64,000 nt of DNA. Source: an uncultured Prevotella sp. (GTDB taxonomy: Bacteria; Bacteroidota; Bacteroidia; Bacteroidales; Bacteroidaceae). A program made the translations under genes and the position numbers. This document shows positions 19,248 through 27,910 of this stretch, piece after piece (the stretch's first letter is position 1; each line of letters begins with the position of its first letter). Below the pieces are notes generated by a model. That model was not told the origin of the DNA and did not search any database. It saw only the letters and a program-made list of their open reading frames with translations. Location of the stretch: contig USDT01000006.1 in assembly GCA_900553465.1 (NCBI GenBank), forward strand, positions 21,527-85,526, read 5' to 3'.

Positions 19248-19614
19248 CCGCCGCGAGCGTCTGAACGAGATACTGCGGTTCGGCATCGTGGGCGTTACGG
19301 CCACGGCAATACAATACGGCGTCTATGCACTGCTGCTCATGCTCATCAGTCCTACGCCCGCCATGACCATAGGCTACATCGTCAGCTTCGCGTTCAACTT
19401 CATAGCGACCACCCGTTTCACCTTCCGTGTGAAGGCAAACGCACGCCACGGCGCCGGATTCATAGCCGCACACGCCGTAAACTACGTCTTGCAGATGGTG
19501 ACGCTCAATCTTTTCATCCACCTCGGAGTGAGCAAACACTGGGCACCTATTCCCATGTTCGCCATCTGCGTGCCGGTGAATTTCCTGCTTGTAAGGTTTT
19601 TCATGAAGAAATAA
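19210..19614 (+). CDS. gtrA: GtrA family membrane protein
   Basis: 134 residues from the ATG at 19210 (a TTG two codons earlier is possible). Four transmembrane helices of the GtrA/DPMS2 family are visible, with FGIVGVTATAIQYGVYALL, GYIVSFAFNFIATTRFTF and the conserved NFLLVRFFM end. GtrA proteins are linked to moving polyprenyl-phosphate sugars across the inner membrane or tethering their synthases; the mycobacterial decaprenyl-phospho-arabinose pathway has a GtrA member too. Its 38-bp overlap with the phosphatase gene points to translational coupling. The 22-bp array starts 63 bp after its stop. Confidence 0.85.
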   Translation: MQTNDSTNHSNSNRRERLNEILRFGIVGVTATAIQYGVYALLLMLISPTPAMTIGYIVSFAFNFIATTRFTFRVKANARHGAGFIAAHAVNYVLQMVTLNLFIHLGVSKHWAPIPMFAICVPVNFLLVRFFMKK

Positions 19615-19677
19615 AACATGAACGTCGCGACACCACAATCATTCCGATGTGTATCAAGACTACCCATGTCGCACTGC

Positions 19678-19853
19678 AAAAAAGGCTCTATCGCATCTCA
19701 ATAAAGGCTTTATCAGAGGCTGATATGGGCTTTATCGCACCCTGAAAAAGCCTGTATCGCACCCTCAAAGAGGCTTTATCATAACGTCGGAAAGGCTTTG
19801 TCGCAACACGACAACAATTCTGATACATCGTCAACACAATTCTGAAGCAACAT
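19678..19853. repeat. 22-bp tandem array, 6 clear plus 2 degenerate units
   Basis: Units begin at 19678, 19700, 19722, 19744, 19766, 19788, then two diverged copies at 19810 and 19832 that share AATTCTGA with each other. The block runs to 7 bp from the ATG at 19861, so it fills the space between GtrA and the next gene and would be the leader if they are co-transcribed. The third and fourth units both carry TATCGCACCCT. This copy is the cleanest one for defining the unit. Confidence 0.85.
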
Positions 19854-19860
19854 CAAAAAG

Positions 19861-21372
19861 ATGAAACTGAAAGACAACAGACTCATAAAGGCTGCCTCAC
19901 GCATATTCGGACTGCGCCGCGAAGAACGCCTGTTCGCAGCTGTAATGCTGCTTATGCTCACAGCACTCAACTCACTTGTCATCATAAGATACTTCGACAA
20001 GTTCACTCCCATGGTCAAATACTACTGGCCATTGTTCATCCGCAACTTCCAGATATCGGGTTTCGATCCCATCACTTATTCAGTGGTGAGCGACTGGACG
20101 GCCGGTTACAACGTCTACCGGCATCCGCTTCTGGCGTTCTACATGTACGTACCGTATCTCATAAACCAGCTACTGATGAAACTGACAGGCGTCAACTGCG
20201 CCATATTCATCGTAGCGGCGATACAGATTTTCTTCGGTTTCTACGCCATGATATTCCTCCGTCGCATACTGCGCGACATCGTCGGACTGGGCGAAAACAT
20301 GGCTTCGCTCATGTCATTGTTCTGTTTCTCGTTCGCGTTTGTAATGCTTTCGTCCATGGTTCCCGACCATTTCATCATCTCGATGATGCTCATTCTGCTC
20401 ACACTTCACCTGTCGGGGCAGTGGATGAAAAACGGCCGCCGCATGAGCGCATGGCACACCATAGTGCTCTTTCTGCTCACTGCCGGCACGTCACTCAATA
20501 ATGGTCTGAAGACATTCATGGCCGCACTGTTTGTCAACGGCCGCCGTTTCTTCCGGCCCGGATACATACTTGCGGCCGTCATACTGCCCTCGGCGCTGCT
20601 CTGGACTTGCAGCCGGCTGGAGTACGACAAGATAGTATGGCCGCGCGACATGGCACGTAACGAGGCGAAGGCAAAACTGAAAGCCAAGAAAGAAGCGGAA
20701 CAACGGCAGAAGGAACTGCAACTACAGAAGGAGCAGAAAGCAATGGCCCAGGCAACAGTGAAGACCGCATCGGCCGGCAACACTGCCGCCGCGAGCCGTG
20801 ATACAGCCTCCGCACACAGCGACACAACTGCTTCCGCCACAACAAAACCGGCACCGAAGAAAACCACAAAGCCCAAAACCGCAAAACAGGGCAAGCCCAT
20901 CAGCAACGGCGAATTCATGAGATGGACCGACATTTCCACATCGCGCACCATGTCGGCTGTAGAAAACCTCTTCGGCGAATCCATCCAGCTGCACAAAGAC
21001 TACCTGCTGAAGGACGAGTTCCGCAAGCGTCCTATGATTGTGCACTACTCGTCACCGGTCAATTATATCATCGAAGCCGTCATACTGTTGCTCTTTGCCG
21101 CAGGCGTGTGGTGCGGCCGCCGGTCGCGCTTTCTGTGGCTCGTCATGTCATACTTCCTGCTCGACATGGTTCTGCACATGGGCTTGGGCTTCGGCATCAA
21201 CGAGGTTTACATCATGTCAGCCCATTGGATATACGCCATACCGATAGCCACGGCATACATCATTGCCACCTCCGGCAAACGTGTGAGACGCGCAGTCGGC
21301 GCAACGGTATTCCTGCTCACATGTTTCCTTCTGGGCTATAACATCACACTCATAGCGTCATATCTGTTATAA
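19861..21372 (+). CDS. Multi-pass membrane protein (DUF6080-like), with a charged insert
   Basis: 503 residues, not recognised with certainty; I think it belongs to a Bacteroidota-only membrane family (DUF6080-like). About nine hydrophobic helices are visible, and an early extracytoplasmic loop carries short aromatic and charged patches (SDWTAGYNVYRHPLLAFYMY). A hydrophilic insert at about 264-347 splits the protein: first an Ala/Lys/Glu/Gln-rich coil, then a Thr/Ala/Ser/Pro/Lys stretch. The C-terminal part has GFGINEVYIMSAHW. A sister gene follows 28 bp downstream. The membrane layout and position after a polyprenyl-phospho-sugar cassette would suit a GT-C glycosyltransferase, but no catalytic motif is seen, so this is only a hypothesis. 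Confidence 0.7.
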   Translation: MKLKDNRLIKAASRIFGLRREERLFAAVMLLMLTALNSLVIIRYFDKFTPMVKYYWPLFIRNFQISGFDPITYSVVSDWTAGYNVYRHPLLAFYMYVPYLINQLLMKLTGVNCAIFIVAAIQIFFGFYAMIFLRRILRDIVGLGENMASLMSLFCFSFAFVMLSSMVPDHFIISMMLILLTLHLSGQWMKNGRRMSAWHTIVLFLLTAGTSLNNGLKTFMAALFVNGRRFFRPGYILAAVILPSALLWTCSRLEYDKIVWPRDMARNEAKAKLKAKKEAEQRQKELQLQKEQKAMAQATVKTASAGNTAAASRDTASAHSDTTASATTKPAPKKTTKPKTAKQGKPISNGEFMRWTDISTSRTMSAVENLFGESIQLHKDYLLKDEFRKRPMIVHYSSPVNYIIEAVILLLFAAGVWCGRRSRFLWLVMSYFLLDMVLHMGLGFGINEVYIMSAHWIYAIPIATAYIIATSGKRVRRAVGATVFLLTCFLLGYNITLIASYLL

Positions 21373-21400
21373 AAGAAACACTTATAACACAATCAAAAAG

Positions 21401-22738
21401 ATGAAAACAATATTCAAGATAAGAAAAGAAGAACGGCTGTTCGCACTCATTTCAATGATCGTATTCATCCTGTTCAACGGTCTTCTGATATACAGCAAGT
21501 TCGACAGATTCACCATCGGCGCCCACGGAGGCTTCTGGACGATATTCTACAATCACCTCAACATGTCGGGCTACGACGTGTTCTCATGCATCGCGGTATC
21601 GTGTCTGCGCATCCACTACTCCACCCTGCGCCATCCGCTCTACATCGCCCTGCTTCTGCCTCTGTACTGGTTGAACAGCTGGCTGATGGAAGTGACAGGC
21701 TTCAACTTCGCAGTTTTCTTCATCGCGGCAATCAATGTGTTCTGCGCAACCTACGCATCCGTGTTCATGCTGCGCATACTCCACGAACTGGCAGGCGTAT
21801 CACGGCGCGACGCCATGCTGCTCACCGCCATGCTCTACGGCTTCGCCCACGTGCTCATAGCAACCATGGTGCCCGACCACTTCGGCATTTCCATGTTCCT
21901 GCTTGTGGCAACCATCTACATCGCCGGCACCAAGATGAAGGAGCGCAAGCCCATGTCGCCTCTGCTCGCCGGCACGCTTTTCTTCCTGTCGGCAGGCATG
22001 ACGCTGTCCAACGGAGTGAAAACCGGTCTGGCCCTCCTGTTCACCAACGGACGCAAAGCCTTCTCGTGGCGTTACGTCGCAGCCTTCGCCGTTCCGCTGT
22101 TGCTCTTCGCCGGCATCATCTACTGGCAGCAGCAGGCAATCATTCTGCCGCAGTCTGAAAACATAAAGAAGATAGAAGACAACCTGAAAAAGAAGAATCC
22201 GAACTTCGGCGACAAGTTCAAGGCTCACGACGAATGGGTGAAGAAGCAGAACGGAAAGGCAATGACGAAGGACGTTCCGCTGCTTGAGTGGAGCGATATG
22301 ACCACTCCGCGCCTGCAGTCGGTCACAGAAAACCTCTTCGGAGAGTCGCTCCAGCTCCACCGCAGCCATCTTCTTGAAGACGTACAGCAGACACGTCCAG
22401 TGTTCGTGAGCTACCGATGGACTGCAAGCTACGTTGTCGAGGCACTCATAGTTCTGCTTTTCGCCGCCGGAATATGGTACGGCCGCCACTCGCGCCTGCT
22501 CCATCTTGTCCTGTCGTGGTTTGCCTTCGACATGACCATGCACATCATCTTCGGCTTCGGTCTCAACGAGGTTTACATCATGGCTGCCCACTGGGCGTTC
22601 GTCATACCTATAGCCGCAGCATTCCTCTTTAAGAATTCCGGCGCACGGCTCAGCCGCTATACACGCATACTTACGCTTCTGCTCACTCTCTGGCTGTGGG
22701 CTTACAACGGATGGCTCATAGCCGATTATCTTGTATAA
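21401..22738 (+). CDS. Paralogous multi-pass membrane protein (DUF6080-like)
   Basis: 445 residues. It shares the fold and order of segments with the preceding gene: RKEERLFAL near the start, RHPLYIALLLPLYWLN, VPDHFGISM, SNGVKTGLALLFTNGRK, ENLFGESLQLH and GFGLNEVYIMAAHW all have direct counterparts there. The hydrophilic insert is short here (about 251-289, KIEDNLKKKNPNFGDKF type) and lacks the Ala/Thr/Pro part, so the long insert is specific to the first copy. Both copies have the same AATC/ATC-AAAAAG-ATGAAA start context. The two look like a tandem duplication. No function can be assigned. Confidence 0.7.
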   Translation: MKTIFKIRKEERLFALISMIVFILFNGLLIYSKFDRFTIGAHGGFWTIFYNHLNMSGYDVFSCIAVSCLRIHYSTLRHPLYIALLLPLYWLNSWLMEVTGFNFAVFFIAAINVFCATYASVFMLRILHELAGVSRRDAMLLTAMLYGFAHVLIATMVPDHFGISMFLLVATIYIAGTKMKERKPMSPLLAGTLFFLSAGMTLSNGVKTGLALLFTNGRKAFSWRYVAAFAVPLLLFAGIIYWQQQAIILPQSENIKKIEDNLKKKNPNFGDKFKAHDEWVKKQNGKAMTKDVPLLEWSDMTTPRLQSVTENLFGESLQLHRSHLLEDVQQTRPVFVSYRWTASYVVEALIVLLFAAGIWYGRHSRLLHLVLSWFAFDMTMHIIFGFGLNEVYIMAAHWAFVIPIAAAFLFKNSGARLSRYTRILTLLLTLWLWAYNGWLIADYLV

Positions 22739-22774
22739 TGAAGCAAACGAAACAACGGTAAAAAGCACAACGCT

Positions 22775-23902
22775 ATGACAAACGCAGGAAAACAAGACAA
22801 AGAGAAGCGCCCCGTGCGCATCTTCCACATCGTAACCCACTTCGACATGGGCGGTGCCGAGAAGGTGGCGGCAAACATAGCAGCCTCACAGACACCCGGA
22901 ACCGAATATCACATGGTGGAAGTGATGCGTGCCTCGACGCCTTTCACACGCGAGTTTATGGACGGTCTGAGCCGTGCCGGCATACGCTTCCACCGTGCCC
23001 ACATGCCCGACATACGTTTCCACTTCCTTTTCGAACGTATCGCCGCACTGTGCTTTCCGCTGTGGTTTCTACCCGTTTATCTGCGCTGGCGCCCCGACGT
23101 CATACACGTACACACCGAGACTCCGGACATGAGTCTGCGCACTTTCTTCCTACTGTTTCCCTGGCTTCGCCGCTGCCGCATAGTGCGGACGGTGCACAAC
23201 ACACGCCTCTGGACAGGTCAGAACAAGCTGGGCCGCCACATGGAACGCTTCTACCAGCGCGCCGCAAACAACGTGGCCATATCGCCGTCGGTGCAGTCGT
23301 GCTACGCCAAAGCCTACGGCCTCAGCCTGCCTATTATATATAATGGTGTGCAACCGGTGGATCAGAAGCCATACGCCGGCATAAAGAAAGGGTGCATCAA
23401 CGTGCTCTTTGCCGGACGCTTCGAGCAGCAGAAGGGAATCGTACACCTCGTCAGACTGCTCCACAGCATGGCCGGCGACCGACGCTACCACTTCCACATC
23501 ATGGGCGACGGCTCCCTGCGGCCCGACGTAGAGCGTGCCGTGGCACAGTGCGACAACGCCACTCTCACCCCGCCCATGTTCGGACTGTCCTCTGTTCTGG
23601 CGTCGTTCGACTGCCTGTTCATGCCCTCCGAGTTCGAGGGCCTCAGTATAATGTCCATCGAGGCGAGCATGGCGAGCCTGCCCGTCGTGGCAAACGACTG
23701 TCCCGGACTGGGCGACACACTGCCTCCATCGTGGCCGCTGAAGGTGAGCGGAAACGACGACGAAGCCTTCCTCCGCCTGTTCAGCGAAGTCATACCACAC
23801 TCCGACCTCCGCTCACTCGGAGCAGAAGCCAAGGCATACGCCCTGTCGCGGTTCGGCATAAGGCTTATGCAGACAGAATACGAAAAGATTTATCTGGACT
23901 GA
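22775..23902 (+). CDS. GT4-type glycosyltransferase
   Basis: 375 residues, soluble, GT-B fold. The N-terminal Rossmann domain starts RIFHIVTHFDMGGAEKVAANIA and carries VIHVHTETPDMS; the C-terminal nucleotide-sugar domain has VLFAGRFEQQKGIVHLVRLLHSM and the EX7E motif in SEFEGLSIMSIEAS. Family 4 enzymes retain the anomeric configuration of the donor. It follows the second membrane protein by 36 bp and ends 10 bp short of the leftward glycosyltransferase at 23913, with no visible terminator between. It is likely the last gene of the rightward envelope run. Donor and acceptor unknown. Confidence 0.88.
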   Translation: MTNAGKQDKEKRPVRIFHIVTHFDMGGAEKVAANIAASQTPGTEYHMVEVMRASTPFTREFMDGLSRAGIRFHRAHMPDIRFHFLFERIAALCFPLWFLPVYLRWRPDVIHVHTETPDMSLRTFFLLFPWLRRCRIVRTVHNTRLWTGQNKLGRHMERFYQRAANNVAISPSVQSCYAKAYGLSLPIIYNGVQPVDQKPYAGIKKGCINVLFAGRFEQQKGIVHLVRLLHSMAGDRRYHFHIMGDGSLRPDVERAVAQCDNATLTPPMFGLSSVLASFDCLFMPSEFEGLSIMSIEASMASLPVVANDCPGLGDTLPPSWPLKVSGNDDEAFLRLFSEVIPHSDLRSLGAEAKAYALSRFGIRLMQTEYEKIYLD

Positions 23903-23912
23903 GAAGCGTCCG

Positions 23913-24935
23913 TTATTTGTGGCCGTCGCGCCCCGTCCATTTGTTCAGGCGGCGCTTCACGGCCCGCGCTATGATGCCGAAGTTGCCGTAGCGCAGGTTG
24001 AGCAACAGTTCCTCAACCGACCTTCCAATCTTTATCCACGGGTGTCCGTAGCCGTAGGTGCGGTATGTGCGCTCCTTGAATTCCACATTCTCAATGACAT
24101 AACGCGGATGCTTCAGCGGGAAATCCACCTCAAAGCGTTTCATGGTGAACAGTCGGCGCAGACGTCGCGGCATGGTCTCCAGGCTTCCTGCAAAATGGGT
24201 TGAGCCTTCAGTAGCGCCGCGGTTGTTTATCATGTTGCGTGTCGGCATGATGGCGAGCCCGCTGTTCATCACCATTGCCGACCAGAAAATGGTCTCATAA
24301 TACTCCTTGCCCGACGCGCGGTGGTCGTAGCATGCACGCAGAGTGTCGGCGCAATAGCGGCGCTGACGCATCACTCCGTTGAGCTGACGCATGGCAAACT
24401 CGTCGTCAAGGAAGGCATAAGAGGTGTCCCAAGTGTCGATGACACGACGCCACGATGCCCATCCCCAGATGGAGAACACCGACGTGAAGAAGTAGTCGCA
24501 CGGCACTCCCGGCGTCACCTCGTCGCTGTTGAAACCGGCTATCATCGTGATGCGCTCGTCGTGTTCGTAGCGGTCGAGCATCTCCTTGCAGAAAGGAAAG
24601 AACGACTGCGACGGCACATCGTCGTCCTCGAGTACAATACATTTGTCGACAATGGAGAACGCCCACTTCTGCGATATGTACTCCGACGGGTCGCAACCAT
24701 AGTTGCGCTGCTGATACATGCGGTGCACCTCACACTCCCAGTCGATGTCCTCCACCACGCGGCGGCATCCCTCTATGCCCGCCATGTCGGCCTCGCCGCG
24801 CGGACCGTCCTGATAGAGAAAGAGGCGCGAGGGCCGTGCCTTTCTCACCTCGTCGAACACTTCCTTGAGCCTTTCGGGGCGGTTGAAGAAAAGTATCAGC
24901 ACCGCCACATCCACCTTTGCCGGTTTCTTATCCAT
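23913..24935 (-). CDS. Glycosyltransferase of the GT-A / GNT-I-like type
   Basis: 340 residues. The N-terminal DVAVLILFFNRPERLKEVFDEV is the nucleotide-sugar-binding start found in GT2-like or GNT-I-like sugar transferases, and FSIVDKCIVLEDDDVPSQSFF is the acidic EDDD metal-binding motif in its usual place at about residue 100. It then has IWGWASWRRVIDTWD, which is typical of this Bacteroidota subgroup. No membrane segment. It converges with the GT4 gene and is followed (in transcription order, preceded) by the GNAT gene 53 bp away. Donor and acceptor unknown. Confidence 0.82.
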   Translation of the reverse strand: MDKKPAKVDVAVLILFFNRPERLKEVFDEVRKARPSRLFLYQDGPRGEADMAGIEGCRRVVEDIDWECEVHRMYQQRNYGCDPSEYISQKWAFSIVDKCIVLEDDDVPSQSFFPFCKEMLDRYEHDERITMIAGFNSDEVTPGVPCDYFFTSVFSIWGWASWRRVIDTWDTSYAFLDDEFAMRQLNGVMRQRRYCADTLRACYDHRASGKEYYETIFWSAMVMNSGLAIMPTRNMINNRGATEGSTHFAGSLETMPRRLRRLFTMKRFEVDFPLKHPRYVIENVEFKERTYRTYGYGHPWIKIGRSVEELLLNLRYGNFGIIARAVKRRLNKWTGRDGHK

Positions 24936-24988
24936 AATATCTTGCTTTACTTAATGTCTGTTTTCAGTCGTGCGCCGTACCGCCACGC

Positions 24989-25456
24989 TCATAGCAGCTG
25001 CTCCATGCACACCTTCTGCGGCTTCAGTCCGCAACGCTCGTAGAACCTCATGGCCTCCGGATTGCAGCTCCACACATTGAGTGTCACGTTATGACAGCCG
25101 CATCCGCGCGCAAACTCTATCACATGCCGGTAGAGCTCAGTACCGATATGCCGGCCTCGCAACTTGCTATCCACACACAGGTCGTCGATGTAGAGCGTGG
25201 TGACAGGCTCGAGTATGTGGCTGTCGGCATGATGCTGAAACACGCAGAAGGCGTAGCCCACGGCCACGTCGCTGTCGTCCACCGCCACAAACACGGGGCG
25301 GCTGGCGTCTGCCAGTATGTCCGTGAGTTCCTCGTCTGTATATTTCCGCCCGAGCCGGAACAGGTCCGGACGTCCTTCGTGGTGCACGGCGTTCACCTGA
25401 CTGAGCAGGTTGTTTATCTGTGGTATGTCCTTACCGGACGCTCTGCGTATGTTCAT
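24989..25456 (-). CDS. GNAT-family N-acetyltransferase
   Basis: 155 residues. It has the full GNAT core: beta-alpha start MNIRRASGKDIPQI, the acceptor strand, LYIDDLCVDSKLRGRHIGTELYRHVIEFA (the acetyl-CoA-binding R/Q-x-x-G-x-G/A motif appears as LRGRHIG) and NVWSCNPEAMRFYERCGL at the end. Acetyl-CoA-dependent transfer to an amine is the family chemistry; the substrate is not identifiable. It is read with, and 53 bp before, the downstream glycosyltransferase, and has a promoter just upstream. Very small chance it is one of the ribosomal-protein acetyltransferases. Confidence 0.88.
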   Translation of the reverse strand: MNIRRASGKDIPQINNLLSQVNAVHHEGRPDLFRLGRKYTDEELTDILADASRPVFVAVDDSDVAVGYAFCVFQHHADSHILEPVTTLYIDDLCVDSKLRGRHIGTELYRHVIEFARGCGCHNVTLNVWSCNPEAMRFYERCGLKPQKVCMEQLL

Positions 25457-25499
25457 GCCTTCATTATTTTATGTTTACAGGATGCTGCCTGTCTTGTGG

Positions 25500-25507
25500 C
25501 AAAGATA
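25500..25507 (-). promoter_or_regulatory. -7 promoter element of the GNAT gene
   Basis: TATCTTTG on the minus strand, 43 bp upstream of the ATG at 25456. No CAAA (TTTG on the minus strand) is seen at a suitable distance. Confidence 0.6.
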
Positions 25508-25615
25508 CGATAAAAAAACGACAAATGCCTCCGCACACCCTTCTATTATGCCATCCCACACCGGACGCCCGTCAAAAAAAGAGGCCGGCGGACAGCGTGT
25601 ATGGCAAAATTGTAC

Positions 25616-25623
25616 TAAATTTG
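25616..25623 (+). promoter_or_regulatory. -7 promoter element of the BASS transporter gene
   Basis: TAAATTTG lies 26 bp upstream of the ATG at 25650. No clear -33 partner. It is divergent from the GNAT promoter at 25500. Confidence 0.5.
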
Positions 25624-25649
25624 TGTGCGGATAATAAAACATCACCGTT

Positions 25650-26621
25650 ATGGATGTCATCAGATTCATAAAAGACTGGACACTCGCCGTGTCCATTGCC
25701 GCCGGAGCAGCGCTCTATCTCACGTTCGCTTTCACACCCGCACTGAGCGGTGCCTCCGACTTCTTCGCGCCACTTCTCGACGCCATGCTGCCCCTGTTCA
25801 TGTTTCTCGTGCTCTTCGTCACCTTCTGCAAGGTGGACTTCAAGAAGCTACGCATAGTGCCGTGGCATCTTTGGGTGAGCGCGTTTCAGGTACTCACCGT
25901 GGCGCTCATCACCTCTCTGGTGCTGGGATTCGGCATGACCGGCGACAGCCTTGTGCTCATGGAGGCCATGCTGATATGCGTCATCGGCCCGTGTGCGTCG
26001 GCCGCCGCCGTGGTGGTGAAGAAGATAGGCGGCGACATAGAACAGATGACGGCCTACACGTTTCTGTCCAACTTCATCACGGCACTGCTCATTCCCGTGT
26101 GTCTGCCGCTCATAGAGAAGGGCGCCCACCTGTCGTTCTGGGAGGCGTTCAGCATCATTCTCTACAAGGTGTGCACGGTGCTCGTGGCGCCGATGCTGCT
26201 GGCCTACGTGGTGAAACACTGGATGAAGCGTCTCCACAGCGCCATACTCTCCGTGAAGGATCTGGCATACTACATGTGGTGCGGCTCTCTGATGATTGTC
26301 ACCGGCACCACCGTCAAGAACATAGTACACGCCGACACCACCTGGACTTTCCTCGTCACGATAGCCATTGTGGTGTTCATTCTCTGCCTGATGCAGTTTG
26401 CCGTCGGCCGGTTCATTGGCCATTACTTCGACAGCACCGTGAACGCCGGACAGGCACTCGGACAGAAGAACACGGCCTTCGCCATCTGGATAGCCTACAC
26501 TTACCTCAATCCGCTGTCGTCCGTCGGACCGGGCTGCTACATATTGTGGCAGAACATAATAAACAGCATTGAGATATGGGCACACGAACACAGACAGAAC
26601 CGGACAGACAATAAAAAATAA
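25650..26621 (+). CDS. BASS-type (bile acid:sodium symporter superfamily) transporter
   Basis: 323 residues with nine to ten transmembrane helices. Recognisable family features are PLFMFLVLFVTFCKVDFKKL, IGPCASAAAVVVKKIGG (the conserved crossover segment with Gly/Ala/small residues), a first-half/second-half repeat, and GQALGQKNTAFAIWIAYTYLNP with its polar helix break. The family carries organic anions across the inner membrane, usually sodium-coupled; bile acids are only one substrate. The substrate here is not readable. It is flanked by a promoter and by a hairpin at 26624, so it is probably monocistronic. Confidence 0.85.
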   Translation: MDVIRFIKDWTLAVSIAAGAALYLTFAFTPALSGASDFFAPLLDAMLPLFMFLVLFVTFCKVDFKKLRIVPWHLWVSAFQVLTVALITSLVLGFGMTGDSLVLMEAMLICVIGPCASAAAVVVKKIGGDIEQMTAYTFLSNFITALLIPVCLPLIEKGAHLSFWEAFSIILYKVCTVLVAPMLLAYVVKHWMKRLHSAILSVKDLAYYMWCGSLMIVTGTTVKNIVHADTTWTFLVTIAIVVFILCLMQFAVGRFIGHYFDSTVNAGQALGQKNTAFAIWIAYTYLNPLSSVGPGCYILWQNIINSIEIWAHEHRQNRTDNKK

Positions 26622-26623
26622 CA

Positions 26624-26658
26624 GCAACGCCGTAAGCACCCGATGCTTACGGCGTTGC
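26624..26658. terminator. Intrinsic terminator between convergent genes
   Basis: A perfect 15-bp stem (26624-26638 with 26644-26658) and a 5-base loop. The T-rich tail is on the minus strand (TTATTTTTTATT), so it best serves trpS; it may also stop transcription from the BASS gene. Confidence 0.85.
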
Positions 26659-26710
26659 CGCTATATGTCGATAAAAGGATGGGCGGACACTGCGCCCGTA
26701 TCCTCATTTC

Positions 26711-27802
26711 TTATTTTCCTGCAGCGAAACGTTCGGCCTGCTGACGTATGAGTTCGGCGTCGTCGAAATAGTCGATGCGCATGGCGTGGCGCACCTCGCT
26801 CATGGTCTGGGCAGCCACTTCGCGTGCCTGCTCTGTGCCGCGACGCAGTATGTTGTATATCTCCGGTATGTCCTTCTCAAACTCACGACGGCGCTGACGC
26901 ATCGGTTCCAACATGTTGTTGATGATGGTGTTGAGGAACTTCTTGCACTTCATGTCGCCCAGTCCGCCGCGACAGTAGTGACACTTCAGCTCGTCCAGAC
27001 AGCTGTACTCAGGCCAGAACTCTGCGAAGTCGGCGTCTGTGGAGAAGGCGTCGAGATAAGTAAAGACGGCGTTGCCCTCCACCTTGCCCGGATCTTCCAC
27101 ACGAAGGTGGTCGGGATCGGTGAACATGGAGCGCACCTTCTGCCATACCTCTTCAGGCGAATCGCTCAGATAGATGCAGTTGCCGAGGCTCTTGCTCATC
27201 TTCTCCTTACCGTCCGTACCGGGCAGACGGCGTGCGGTGGCGTTCTCGGGCAGCAGGATGTTCGGCTCCACGAGCACGTCGTCGTATATCTGATTGAAGC
27301 GGCGCACCAGTTCGCGGGTCACCTCTATCATCGGCTCCTGGTCTTCGCCGGCAGGCACTGTGGTGGCCTTGAACAGTGTGATGTCGGCAGCCTGGCTCAC
27401 CGGATAGCAGAAGAAGCCCAGCGGAATGTTGGCCTCGAAGTTGCGCATCTTTATCTCCGTCTTCACCGTCGGGTTGCGCTGCACGCGCGAAACGGTGATG
27501 AGGTTCATCAGATATGTGGTGAGCTCGGCAAGCTCGGGTATCTGGCTCTGGATGAAGAGCGTGCACTTCTCCGGATCGAGTCCGGCGGCCAGATAGTCGA
27601 GAGCCACCTCTATGATGTTCTGACGTATCTTTTCAGGATTCTCGGCATTGTCGGTGAGGGCCTGCACATCGGCCATAAACACAAACATGCGGTCGTAGTC
27701 GCCCTCGTTCTGCAGCTGCACTCTGCGGCGCAGCGAACCTATATAGTGGCCCAGATGAAGTTTTCCGGTTGGGCGGTCACCGGTAAGAATTACTTTTCCC
27801 AT
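26711..27802 (-). CDS. trpS: Tryptophan-tRNA ligase
   Basis: 363 residues from the ATG at 27802; an in-frame upstream extension of 22 residues lacks family character and is not used. Class I synthetase with the HIGH-type motif [16 protein letters not shown] at the N-terminus and the KMSKS motif in [11 protein letters not shown] near residue 200. The intervening Trp-binding and ATP-binding region ([19 protein letters not shown]) is normal. It attaches tryptophan to tRNA-Trp. It has a good promoter at 27878-27910 and the terminator at 26624. Confidence 0.96.
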   Translation of the reverse strand: MGKVILTGDRPTGKLHLGHYIGSLRRRVQLQNEGDYDRMFVFMADVQALTDNAENPEKIRQNIIEVALDYLAAGLDPEKCTLFIQSQIPELAELTTYLMNLITVSRVQRNPTVKTEIKMRNFEANIPLGFFCYPVSQAADITLFKATTVPAGEDQEPMIEVTRELVRRFNQIYDDVLVEPNILLPENATARRLPGTDGKEKMSKSLGNCIYLSDSPEEVWQKVRSMFTDPDHLRVEDPGKVEGNAVFTYLDAFSTDADFAEFWPEYSCLDELKCHYCRGGLGDMKCKKFLNTIINNMLEPMRQRRREFEKDIPEIYNILRRGTEQAREVAAQTMSEVRHAMRIDYFDDAELIRQQAERFAAGK

Positions 27803-27877
27803 TTGTCTTTCTGTTGTTTTGTTAGTGGCTCCTCTGTGGCGGGAGCGGCCGGTGCGCCTCGGCACCATGTGTGGCTA

Positions 27878-27910
27878 CAAAGTTACAAACAATTTCCGAC
27901 ATACGGCAAA
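27878..27910 (-). promoter_or_regulatory. Promoter of trpS
   Basis: Minus strand: TTTG (complement of CAAA at 27907-27910), a 21-bp spacer, then TAACTTTG (complement of 27878-27885), 75 bp upstream of the ATG. Confidence 0.75.
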
